13,240 nucleotides of DNA from Acidobacteriota bacterium (GTDB lineage: Bacteria > Acidobacteriota > Vicinamibacteria > Vicinamibacterales > SCN-69-37), in the NCBI GenBank assembly GCA_024653875.1, contig JANLHE010000005.1, forward strand, positions 1 through 13,240. Reading direction: 5' to 3'. The notes beneath the pieces were generated by a model, which saw nothing but the letters and a program-made list of their open reading frames with translations, ran no database searches and was not told the origin of the DNA. The position numbers were made by a program, and so were the translations under genes. Every line of letters begins with the position of its first letter. The stretch's first letter is position 1. Shown here in pieces: positions 6,289-13,240 of the stretch.

Positions 6289-7452
6289 ATGGCTGCCGTC
6301 ACCCTCGGTTCCGACATCCTCTTCGAGCGATCGCTGCTGCGCGGGCGCACGATCGGACTGGTCTGCAATCCCGCCTCGATCGACACGCGGTTCCGCCACG
6401 TGATCGACCGCGCCGAACAGAGCGGCGTGCGGGTGGGCGCAATCTTCGGCCCGCAGCACGGGTTTCGATCCGACCTGCAGGACAACATGATCGAGTCGCC
6501 GCACGGCGACGACCCGGCGCGCGGCGGGCGCGTGTACTCGCTCTACAGCGAGACGCGCATCCCCACGGCCGGGATGCTGGCCGGCCTGGACGCGCTGGTC
6601 ATCGACCTGCAGGACGTGGGCACGCGGATCTACACCTACGTCTACACGATGGCCAACTGCCTGACGGCCGCCGCCGCGCACGACCTGCCGGTGGTGGTGT
6701 GCGATCGGCCCAACCCCATCGGCGGCACGCAGGTCGAAGGCCCGATGCTCGTGCCGGGCTTCACGTCGTTCATCGGGCAGTACCCGATTCCGATGCGGCA
6801 CGGGATGACCATCGGCGAGTTGGCCCGGCTCTTCAACGAACACTTCGGCATCGGCGCCAAGCTGGAAGTGATTGCGATGCAGGGCTGGTCGCGCGATCAG
6901 TACTTCGACGCGACGGGCCTGCCCTGGGTGCTGCCCTCACCCAATCTCCCGACGCTCGACAGCGCGGTGGTGTATCCAGGGACGGTCCTGTTCGAGGGCA
7001 CCAACGTCTCCGAAGGACGCGGCACCACGAAGCCGTTCGAACTCATCGGCGCGCCGTGGGTGACGCCCGAGCCGTTCTGCGACGGCCTCAATCAACGCGG
7101 GCTTCCGGGCGTCTACTTCAGGCCGCATGCCTTCGAGCCGACATTCCAGAAGCACGCGAAGGTCCTGTGCGGGGGGTGCCAGGTGCACGTCACCGATCGC
7201 GCGGCGTTTCGCGCCGTCGAGACCGGCGTGGCGCTGATCGAAGCGTTCCGTGACGCGGGACCGACGCAGTTCGCCTGGCGCGAGCCGCCCTACGAATACG
7301 AACACACCAAGGCACCAATCGACATCCTCTACGGCTCGCCGGCCCTGCGCGAGGGACTCGAGGCGGGACAGACCACAACGGAGCTTACTCGATGGTGGCC
7401 AGGCGAGATCGAGACGTTCATGCCGCTTCGAGCTCGATACCTCTTGTACTAA
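6289..7452 (+). CDS. namZ: DUF1343 / NamZ-type exo-beta-N-acetylmuramidase (GH171)
   Basis: The 387-residue product carries the hallmark motifs of DUF1343 across its length: FGPQHGFR (53-60), DLQDVGTRIYTYVYT (106-120), CDRPNPIGG (138-146), and EGTNVSEGRGTTKPFE (236-251) preceded by PSPNLPTLDSAVVYPGT. Members characterised as NamZ (B. subtilis YbbC) belong to GH171 and remove terminal N-acetylmuramic acid from the non-reducing end of peptidoglycan chains, supporting cell-wall turnover and MurNAc recovery. Length is normal for the family. No signal peptide is visible: the N-terminus, MAAVTLGSDILFERS, starts straight into the domain. This suggests either a cytoplasmic enzyme or a missing upstream segment. 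It follows the GRAM-like gene by 12 bases, so the two are probably co-transcribed. Confidence 0.93.
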   Translation: MAAVTLGSDILFERSLLRGRTIGLVCNPASIDTRFRHVIDRAEQSGVRVGAIFGPQHGFRSDLQDNMIESPHGDDPARGGRVYSLYSETRIPTAGMLAGLDALVIDLQDVGTRIYTYVYTMANCLTAAAAHDLPVVVCDRPNPIGGTQVEGPMLVPGFTSFIGQYPIPMRHGMTIGELARLFNEHFGIGAKLEVIAMQGWSRDQYFDATGLPWVLPSPNLPTLDSAVVYPGTVLFEGTNVSEGRGTTKPFELIGAPWVTPEPFCDGLNQRGLPGVYFRPHAFEPTFQKHAKVLCGGCQVHVTDRAAFRAVETGVALIEAFRDAGPTQFAWREPPYEYEHTKAPIDILYGSPALREGLEAGQTTTELTRWWPGEIETFMPLRARYLLY

Positions 7453-7609
7453 TCGGTAATCTGGAATCGGGAATCGGGAATCGCTTATCGGCAAATCGGC
7501 GAATCGGCAATCTGGGGACCATCTGGCAATCGATTCCCAGATGGTTCCCAGATTCGAGATTCCAGATTCGTCGATAGGCGATTCCCGATTCCAGATTCAA
7601 GATTACCGA
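7453..7609. repeat. Long near-perfect palindrome made of degenerate AATCGG units; likely shared terminator
   Basis: The left arm (7453-7530) and right arm (7533-7609) are near reverse complements, centred on CG at 7531-7532 with essentially no loop. The outer 31 bases of each arm match at 29 positions, and the inner parts match with a few substitutions and one single-base gap. Each arm consists of short units such as GGAATCGG, CAAATCGG, CGAATCGG and CAATCTGG, with a period of 7 to 8. It begins one base after the NamZ stop and overlaps the last bases of the convergent propeller gene, whose stop codon (7603-7605) lies inside the right arm. It could terminate both transcripts. There are no CRISPR-like spacers. 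Confidence 0.85.
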
Positions 7610-10443
7610 TTCGAATCGGGCAGCGGCACCACGTAGAACGACTGGCCGGCGCCCACGGCCGTGAACGTGCCGTTGGTCACCTTGCCGATCGTGGCCGTGT
7701 ACTTGCCTTGATCCACGGCCGCGCCGCCACCACCGCGTCCGCCAAAGCCGCCGGCCCGGCCGCCCCGGCCCGCCGGCGCCGCGGGTGCGCCCGCGGGCGG
7801 CGCGGGCGGCGCCCCGGCGAGATTCCACGCCACGCGCTTCACACCGGGTTCGCCATTGAGATCGATGCGGCGGACCTCGCGGCCGGTGGCATCGCTGATG
7901 GCAATCGCCCATTGCGTGCCGGCCGGCGCCGCGTCACGCAGGTGGTAGGTCAGGATCGCGCCGTACGACGGGTTCGGTGCCACCCAGTCGCTCTGCACCG
8001 GGCGCACCTGGTTGCGAATCGTGTACTGGTACGCGTGCCGCAACGGCAGCAGCTGCGCCTCCTGCGCCATCGACTGCGCGGACACGCCGCGCAGCGCGCT
8101 GTAGTCGTCCAGGATGTAGAAGCCGCGGCCGAAGGTGCCCAGCACCAGGTCGTTCTCGCGCTTCTGCACGTCCATGTCGCGCACCTGCGCGGTGGGCAGC
8201 CCGCCCTTGAGCTGCACCCAGTGCGCGCCGCCGTCCACGGTGAAGAACAACCCGTACTCGGTGCCCACGAACAACAGGTTCGGATTCACGTGATCCTGGA
8301 TGATCGCCCACGCCGGATGGCGATCGGGCAGGTTCCCGGTGATCGACGTGAACGTGCGGCCGCGGTCGTTGCTGCGCGCCACGTACGGTTTGTAGTCGCC
8401 GCGCTGCCAGTTGTTCAGCGTCACGAAGACCACGTTGGAGTCACGTGGAGACGCCATCACGTCCGAGACGTACGTGTACTTCGGCACGCCCGGAAACTCT
8501 TCCGCCTTCCGCCAGGTGGCGCCGCCGTCTTCGGTCACCTGCACCAGCCCGTCATCGGTGCCGGCGTAGATGAGGCCGGAGAGCAGCGGCGACTCGTCAA
8601 CCGAGACGATGTTGCTCAGCGCGGTGGTCGCGCGGTTGAAGCCGACCGTCGACGCCCGATCCCACTGCTTGCCCATGATGGCCACTTCGAAGGCATCGAG
8701 CTGGCGCGTCAGGTCCGGGCTGATGCGCGTCCACGAATCGCCGCGGTCCTCGGTGCGGTAGAGGAAGTTGGTCGCCCACAGCAGGCTCTTCGGGTTGTGC
8801 GGGCTCACGATGTAGGGGGCGTCCCAGTTCGCGCGCTCGCTCGGGAAGCCGCCACCGCCGCGTCCGCCGGCTGCTGCCGCCGCCGGAATCTCGCTCCCGT
8901 CGAGGTTGCGGGTGTTGGAGGGGTTCGGCCGAATCGATCGCGACTGTCCCGTCCGCAAATCCAGGCGCGTCACGGAGCCGTTCTGCGAGGTAGCGTACGT
9001 GAAATACGGATCCTCGGGATCGCTGCGCGTCTGGAACCCATCGCCCCCGCCGGTGATGTACCAGTCGCTGGTACGGATGCCCGCGAGGTTCTGGGTGCGG
9101 GACGGACCGCAGAACGACCCGTTGTCCTGAGTGCCGCCGCAGGCGTTGTAGAACGGCGCCATGTTGTCCACCGACACGCGGTAGAACTGCGAGATCGGCA
9201 GGTTGTTGAAGTGCCGCCACGTCCGGCCTTCGTCGTACGACTCGTAGAGGCCGCCGTCGTTGCCGAGGACGATGTGATTGCGATCGGCCGGGTTCAGCCA
9301 GATGACGTGATGATCCACGTGCACGCCCTGCAACGGGAACGTGCTCCAGGTGCGGCCGCCATCGGTGCTGCGCTCCAGGTTCGTGCTCATCGCCCACACG
9401 GTCTCGGGCCGAATCGGATCGACAAAGAACTCGTTGTAGTAGCCGGGGTCGGCGTTCATGAACCAGGCCTCGGCGGGCTGGCCCGCGGCAGCCGGAGCCC
9501 CGCCGCCGGCGCGACCGCCACCGGCCGCGCGCTTGCCCACACGCGCCCACGTGGCGCCCTGATCGTCCGTGCGATAGAAGCCGCGCTCGTCGGCCAGCGC
9601 GTCGATCATCGCGTAGACGCGGGTCGGGCGCACCTTCGCGTCCACGGCCAGATTGATGCGGCCCATGTCCTTCACGGGCAGGCCGTTGGTCAGCTTCGTC
9701 CAGCTCTGCCCCGCGTTGGTGGACTTGTAGATGCCGCTCTCGGGGCCGCCACCCACGAACTGTCCCACGGCGCGGCGCCGCTGCCACATCGCCACATACA
9801 CCGTGTTCGGACTCGCCGGATCGATGACCACCTCGTTGGCGCCGGTGTCGGGGCTGACGGCCAGGACTTCCTTCCACGTCTTGCCGCCGTCGGTTGTCTT
9901 GTAGAGCCCGCGTTCGCCGCCGGCGGACCACAGGGGGCCCTGCGCGGAGACGTACACGACGTTGGAATCGCGCGGATCGATCTGAATGTTGCCGATGTGT
10001 TCCGACGTGGCCAGCGCCACGCGCGTCCACGTCACGCCGGCGTCGGTGGACTTGTAGAGGCCGTCGCCGATCATCGAGCTGCGCGGGTTGGAGTTCTCGC
10101 CCGTGCCCAGCCACACGATGTTGGAGTCTTTCGGGTCGACCTTGATGCAGCAGAGGTTGAAGGACCCGCCGCGGTCAAACGTGGACACCCAGGTCACGCC
10201 ACGATTGACGCTCTTCCACACGCCGCCCGCGGCCGTCGCCACGTAATAGACGTTCGGGTTCTTCGGATCCACGTCAAAGTCCGCCACGCGCCCGGTCACC
10301 AGCGACGGACCGATGCTGCGCAGGGCCAGGCCTTCGAACACGGCTGGCGTCAGGCGGTCGTTTCCAGCGGTCTGTCCGGAGGGTGCCACGGCCGCGGCAA
10401 AACACGCTGCCGCGGCGAAGAAGAGAGTGAGTCGTTGTTTCAT
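7603..10443 (-). CDS. Secreted Asp-box (VPS10/sortilin-like, BNR-repeat) beta-propeller protein
   Basis: The 946-residue product starts with a signal peptide (MKQRLTLFFAAAACFAAAVAPS, cleavage near 22-25). It contains eleven Asp-box motifs of the form S-x-D-x-G-x-T-W, near residues 78, 132, 183, 241, 291, 359, 402, 563, 637, 691 and 735, consistent with two tandem propellers. Such proteins are usually annotated as glycosyl hydrolase, sialidase-like or sortilin-like. Asp boxes are structural and do not prove catalysis. Three Gly/Ala/Pro-rich stretches (about 305-323, 521-532 and 878-908) break up the fold. Residues 810-877 resemble an Ig-like FlgD-type C-terminal domain. The start at 10443 has AAGGAG six bases upstream; a 24-residue extension to 10515 is rejected because it would bury the signal peptide. 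The last residues (DSNR) and the stop fall in the AATCGG palindrome. Function is unknown. Confidence 0.9.
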   Translation of the reverse strand: MKQRLTLFFAAAACFAAAVAPSGQTAGNDRLTPAVFEGLALRSIGPSLVTGRVADFDVDPKNPNVYYVATAAGGVWKSVNRGVTWVSTFDRGGSFNLCCIKVDPKDSNIVWLGTGENSNPRSSMIGDGLYKSTDAGVTWTRVALATSEHIGNIQIDPRDSNVVYVSAQGPLWSAGGERGLYKTTDGGKTWKEVLAVSPDTGANEVVIDPASPNTVYVAMWQRRRAVGQFVGGGPESGIYKSTNAGQSWTKLTNGLPVKDMGRINLAVDAKVRPTRVYAMIDALADERGFYRTDDQGATWARVGKRAAGGGRAGGGAPAAAGQPAEAWFMNADPGYYNEFFVDPIRPETVWAMSTNLERSTDGGRTWSTFPLQGVHVDHHVIWLNPADRNHIVLGNDGGLYESYDEGRTWRHFNNLPISQFYRVSVDNMAPFYNACGGTQDNGSFCGPSRTQNLAGIRTSDWYITGGGDGFQTRSDPEDPYFTYATSQNGSVTRLDLRTGQSRSIRPNPSNTRNLDGSEIPAAAAAGGRGGGGFPSERANWDAPYIVSPHNPKSLLWATNFLYRTEDRGDSWTRISPDLTRQLDAFEVAIMGKQWDRASTVGFNRATTALSNIVSVDESPLLSGLIYAGTDDGLVQVTEDGGATWRKAEEFPGVPKYTYVSDVMASPRDSNVVFVTLNNWQRGDYKPYVARSNDRGRTFTSITGNLPDRHPAWAIIQDHVNPNLLFVGTEYGLFFTVDGGAHWVQLKGGLPTAQVRDMDVQKRENDLVLGTFGRGFYILDDYSALRGVSAQSMAQEAQLLPLRHAYQYTIRNQVRPVQSDWVAPNPSYGAILTYHLRDAAPAGTQWAIAISDATGREVRRIDLNGEPGVKRVAWNLAGAPPAPPAGAPAAPAGRGGRAGGFGGRGGGGAAVDQGKYTATIGKVTNGTFTAVGAGQSFYVVPLPDSNR

Positions 10444-10449
10444 GCGGAA

Positions 10450-10455
10450 CTCCTT
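10450..10455 (-). promoter_or_regulatory. Ribosome binding site of the Asp-box propeller gene
   Basis: AAGGAG on the minus strand lies six bases before the ATG at 10443. It decides the start in favour of the methionine that opens the signal peptide. Confidence 0.8.
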
Positions 10456-10541
10456 GCGGAAAGTGTGGACACCCGCCAGCCCAACTGGCGCGGTCCATCC
10501 GGGCGATTCTCGCACAAGTGGGGTCCCGGGGTCCTGGGGCC

Positions 10542-11855
10542 TCAGCGTCGCCCTGATAAATAGTCGACCGCGAGATGGACAAGCGCGCGGACGCCCGTCG
10601 GCAGGGCCTTTTCATCCACGACGAAGAGCGGCGAGTGATTCTGCGGCGCCTTGCCGACCTGGGCGGGCGGCGTGATCCCGAGGAACACGAACACGCCCGG
10701 CGCCTCGCGCTGGAAGTACGTGAAGTCCTCGGCGCCCGTGACGAGTTCCGACTCCTTCACCGCGCCGGGCGCGACGCGCTCAAGCGTGGGCAGCATGCGC
10801 GCCGTCAGGGCCGGATCGTTCTTCGTGACGGGATAGCCCTTGTTGATGACCACCTGCGCGGTCGTGCCGGCCGCGGCGGCAATCCCCTCCACGATTCTCC
10901 GCACCTTGGCGTGGATGTCCGCCTGCACCGCGTCGTCGAACGTCCGAATCGTCCCGACCAGCCTGGCGCTGTCCGGGATGATGTTGTTGCGCACGCCCGC
11001 CTGAAACTGCCCCACCGTCACGATGGCCGGAAGCGCCGTGATGTCCACGCCGCGGCTGACGATGGTCTGAAGGCCCATGACGATCTGCGACCCGACGACG
11101 ATGGGGTCAATGCCGCGCCAGGGCGTCGCGCCGTGCGTCTGCCGGCCCTTGACCGTGATCTCGAACGAGTCGGAGGCGGCCATGAGCGGCCCGCTGCGAT
11201 AGGTGATGGTCCCGGTGGGCACGTTGGCGAAGACGTGCAGGCCGAACACCGCGTCCACCTTGGGGTTCTGCATGACGCCCGCGCCGACCATCGCGAATGC
11301 GCCTGCCGGAGCCTCGCCGGCCGGCGCGCCCTCTTCGGCCGGCTGGAAGATGAACTTCACCGTGCCCGGCAGGCGGTCCTTCATCTGCGTCAGGACCTTC
11401 GCCGCGGCCAGCAGCATCGCCACGTGGGTGTCGTGCCCGCACGCGTGCATGACGCCGACCGTGTTCCCCTGATACTCGCCGGTGGCCGTGCTGGCAAACG
11501 GTACGTCGGTTTCCTCGCGCACCGGCAGGCCGTCCATGTCCGCGCGCAGCGCGACGACCGGTCCCGGCAGCGCGCCCTTGAGCACCGCGACGACACCGGT
11601 GCGTGCGATCCCGGTCTGCGGGTCGAGGCCGAAGCTCCGCAGCTGTTCGGCGACGTACTTCGCCGTTTCCACCTCGCGGTTGGAGAGTTCGGGGTGCTGG
11701 TGCAGGTGGCGGCGCCACTCGATCAGTTGCGGCTCCGACGCGACCACCAGCCGATCGATCTCAGCCGGCGTGGGCGGCGCCTGCCGCGCGGCGATCGGGG
11801 CGCGCGCACCAGCGGTGACGAGGAGGGCAAGGCACAGGGTGAGTCGGGTGACCAT
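10542..11855 (-). CDS. Exported M20-family amidohydrolase / carboxypeptidase
   Basis: The 437-residue product matches the M20 amidohydrolase group (hippurate hydrolase, N-acyl-amino-acid hydrolase and IAA-amino-acid hydrolase relatives). Motifs are HLHQHPELSNRE (50-61), RADMDGLPVREET (104-116), GVMHACGHDTHVAML (134-148), FQPAEEG (170-176), the dimerisation-domain HGATPWRGIDPI (241-252), VTGAEDFTYF (372-381) and NHSPLF (406-411). By family analogy the metal ligands are Cys139, His141, Glu175, His207 and His407, all present. These enzymes cleave amide bonds of N-acylated amino acids or small peptides. The N-terminus (MVTRLTLCLALLVTAGARAPIAARQ) is a signal peptide, so this one acts outside the cytoplasm. 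I chose the start at 11855 because it opens the signal peptide; the frame is open further upstream. The ribosome site is weak. The gene ends 98 bases before the propeller gene on the same strand. Confidence 0.92.
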   Translation of the reverse strand: MVTRLTLCLALLVTAGARAPIAARQAPPTPAEIDRLVVASEPQLIEWRRHLHQHPELSNREVETAKYVAEQLRSFGLDPQTGIARTGVVAVLKGALPGPVVALRADMDGLPVREETDVPFASTATGEYQGNTVGVMHACGHDTHVAMLLAAAKVLTQMKDRLPGTVKFIFQPAEEGAPAGEAPAGAFAMVGAGVMQNPKVDAVFGLHVFANVPTGTITYRSGPLMAASDSFEITVKGRQTHGATPWRGIDPIVVGSQIVMGLQTIVSRGVDITALPAIVTVGQFQAGVRNNIIPDSARLVGTIRTFDDAVQADIHAKVRRIVEGIAAAAGTTAQVVINKGYPVTKNDPALTARMLPTLERVAPGAVKESELVTGAEDFTYFQREAPGVFVFLGITPPAQVGKAPQNHSPLFVVDEKALPTGVRALVHLAVDYLSGRR

Positions 11856-11943
11856 GCCAGATTGTAGCCCCGGCGGACCGTCCGGCGTAGACTGGTGCAG
11901 GACGCAGCACATGCAGGCAGTCACTTTTTGGAAGGCGGTCACC
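11856..11943. promoter_or_regulatory. Divergent intergenic region, presumed promoters of the amidohydrolase and nucleotidyltransferase genes
   Basis: The 88 bases between the two divergent starts must hold promoters for both genes unless they are transcribed from outside. I see no convincing -35/-10 pair on either strand and no dyad. GGAAGG at 11930-11935, eight bases before the ATG at 11944, is the likely ribosome site of the plus-strand gene. Confidence 0.4.
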
Positions 11944-12432
11944 ATGGACCGGACCGACATGCTCGGCGACGTACTGGCGTTTCTTGCAGCCAACGATGTG
12001 ACGTTCTGCGCGATCGGCGGCGTGGCCGTGAACGCCTACGTGGAGCCCGTCGTGACGCTGGATCTGGACTTGGTGCTGGCGGCGCCTGACCTGGTCCGCG
12101 TTGAACCACTGCTGGCCGGGCTGTTCACAGTGGAGCGCTTTGCGCACAGTGTGAACCTCGCGAAATCTGGCAGCGACCTGCGGGTGCAATTGCAGACCGA
12201 CCCTCGCTACGCGGCGTTCGTCGACCGGGCGGTTCGCGCCACGGTGCTGGGAGTCGAACTTCCGGTGGCGCGGGTTGAGGACGTGCTTCAAGGCAAGGTC
12301 TGGGCCGCGCTCGATCCGGAAAGACGCGCCAGCAAGCGGCAGAAGGACCTGGCGGACATCGCGCGGATTCTGGAGAGTCGGCCTCAGCTGCGCGGCGCAG
12401 TGCCTGGCGAGATTCTGGCGCGGTTGATCTGA
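11944..12432 (+). CDS. Orphan nucleotidyltransferase-fold protein (AbiEii/MNT-like)
   Basis: The 162-residue product shows the minimal-nucleotidyltransferase signature: a GG turn (Gly25-Gly26, within CAIGGVAVNAYVEP), then TLDLDLVL, where Asp40 and Asp42 would bind the metal. The family's C-terminal basic segment with KRQKDLADIARIL (131-143) is also present. Relatives are annotated as AbiEii/AbiGii-type nucleotidyltransferases or uncharacterised nucleotidyltransferases. Some act as toxins that modify tRNA, others have no known role. No AbiEi-like antitoxin or HEPN partner lies beside it: the upstream neighbour is a divergent amidohydrolase and the downstream one a convergent binding protein. 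At 162 residues it is shorter than typical AbiEii. An ATG at 11911 would add 11 residues; 11944 has the better ribosome site. Confidence 0.72.
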   Translation: MDRTDMLGDVLAFLAANDVTFCAIGGVAVNAYVEPVVTLDLDLVLAAPDLVRVEPLLAGLFTVERFAHSVNLAKSGSDLRVQLQTDPRYAAFVDRAVRATVLGVELPVARVEDVLQGKVWAALDPERRASKRQKDLADIARILESRPQLRGAVPGEILARLI

Positions 12433-12442
12433 GAGGTCACTG

Positions 12443-13240
12443 TTACTGACGCCCGCCGCTCACCATGGCCTTCCACGCCGCCTCGTACGCGTCCACGTTC
12501 GCCATCGTCACCACGTCCACGCCCGAGTCGATGATTGCCTGGGCGGGCCGGTTGCCCTTGATGATGCCGTCGAGCAGCCGGACGGACTCACCGCCCCAGC
12601 CAAAGTACTTCTGGCCCAGCAGGACCTGCACCTTGCCGGCGCGCAGGAGCTTGAGCGCGGAGTCGACCGTGTCAAAGGAGACGAACTTCGTGGTCGCGGG
12701 CACGGGCTCCAGGGCGTTGGCGCTGAACACCGGCCAGCCCCCCACGGAGATCCACGCGCCGAGCGTGGGGTACCGGTTGCTGCCGGTGGCAATCAGCTCC
12801 TGGCAGCGCGTGCTGTCTTCCTTGATGTCGTACGTCTCGACAATGCTGATGCCGGGGTACCTGGCCAGGGACTGGCGCGCGCCCTCGAGACGCCGCTGGA
12901 GGTTGTTGGCGCCGAGGCTGGTGATAAAGGCGACCGTGCCCGTGCCGCCGAGCAGCTTCGCGGTCTCCTCCCCCATCACCAGGCCCGACTGGAAGTCATC
13001 CACGCCGTAGAACGCGATCCGCTTGGACTCTGGCGCGTCGGAGTCCCACGTGACGACGGGAATGCCGGCCTCGATCGCGCGATCAATCGCCGGCGTCAGG
13101 AACGACGCATTCAGGACGGAGATGGCGATGCCGTCCACCTTCTGCGTGATGAACGACTCGAGAATCTCCTTCTGCTTCAGCTCGTCGGCTTTGTCCGGGC
13201 CGCGGTAAATGACCTCGACGCCCAGTTCGGCCGCCGCGCG
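12443..13240 (-). CDS. Sugar-type ABC transporter periplasmic binding protein (RbsB-like), N-terminus outside window
   Basis: The frame is open to the right edge of the window, and 265 residues are visible. They begin RAAAELGVEVIYRGPDKAD and continue KQKEILESFITQKVDGIAIS. This is the core of the type I periplasmic binding fold of the ribose-binding (peripla_BP_4) group. Further hallmarks are PAIDRAIEAGIPVVTWDSDAP, AFYGVDDFQSGLVMGEE and the C-terminal LGQKYFGWGGESVRLLDGIIKG. Such proteins capture a sugar in the periplasm and deliver it to an ABC importer. The signal peptide and start lie beyond 13240, and any permease and ATPase genes are not in the window. A full protein would be about 310-340 residues. 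The ligand is not predictable. The stop lies 10 bases from the stop of the convergent nucleotidyltransferase gene, and no terminator hairpin is evident in the gap. Confidence 0.93.
   Translation of the reverse strand, partial: RAAAELGVEVIYRGPDKADELKQKEILESFITQKVDGIAISVLNASFLTPAIDRAIEAGIPVVTWDSDAPESKRIAFYGVDDFQSGLVMGEETAKLLGGTGTVAFITSLGANNLQRRLEGARQSLARYPGISIVETYDIKEDSTRCQELIATGSNRYPTLGAWISVGGWPVFSANALEPVPATTKFVSFDTVDSALKLLRAGKVQVLLGQKYFGWGGESVRLLDGIIKGNRPAQAIIDSGVDVVTMANVDAYEAAWKAMVSGGRQ

Noticed and set aside
7453..7609. CRISPR array or tandem-repeat locus
   Set aside because: The units are only 7-8 bases, degenerate, without spacers, and arranged as a palindrome; no cas genes are nearby.
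7708..10563. A plus-strand open frame of 951 codons opposite the propeller gene
   Set aside because: The minus-strand product has a signal peptide, eleven Asp-boxes and a ribosome site; the plus-strand frame has none of these and reads as a shadow.

Overview
This is a high-GC, densely coded stretch of a Gram-negative (diderm) chromosome. The outer-membrane TonB-dependent receptor with a carboxypeptidase-regulatory-like N-terminus, a large secreted Asp-box (VPS10/sortilin-like) beta-propeller protein, a BlaI/M56 pair and multiheme cytochromes together suggest an Acidobacteriota-type bacterium, possibly Vicinamibacteria. That placement is inferred from gene content and style; there is no rRNA or other marker gene in the window. 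No tRNA, insertion sequence or CRISPR array was seen, and no gene-free stretch exceeds 300 bases.

Layout. 1-1434 (+): the tail of a membrane protein, then a membrane-anchored NapC/NirT-type cytochrome with six haem-binding motifs. 1441-1551: a two-hairpin REP-like element and a terminator-like hairpin. 1604-1969 (-): a small secreted monohaem cytochrome c, convergent with the first cytochrome. 1970-2121: a divergent control region with a perfect 23-bp inverted repeat. 2122-7452 (+): a run of five genes, namely a BlaI/MecI-type repressor, an M56 membrane metalloprotease, a TonB-dependent receptor, a small protein with a possible GRAM/PH-like C-terminal half, and a NamZ-type (DUF1343, GH171) exo-N-acetylmuramidase. 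A second REP-like copy sits exactly between the receptor and the small protein and supplies the small protein's only upstream start codon. 7453-7609: a nearly loop-free palindrome of about 157 bp built from degenerate AATCGG-type units, between two convergent genes. 7603-11855 (-): the Asp-box propeller protein and, upstream of it, an exported M20 amidohydrolase. 11944-12432 (+): an orphan nucleotidyltransferase-fold protein. 12443-13240 (-): the C-terminal part of a sugar-type periplasmic binding protein, cut by the window edge.

How the genes may work together. The repressor, protease and receptor genes are tightly coupled (4-base overlap, then 4-base gap). They look like a protease-controlled switch that governs an outer-membrane uptake receptor. 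NamZ at the end of the same-strand run raises the untested idea that the cargo is a cell-wall fragment. The two cytochromes at the left edge are a plausible quinol-to-periplasm electron transfer pair. The secreted propeller protein and amidohydrolase point to extracytoplasmic polymer or peptide turnover.
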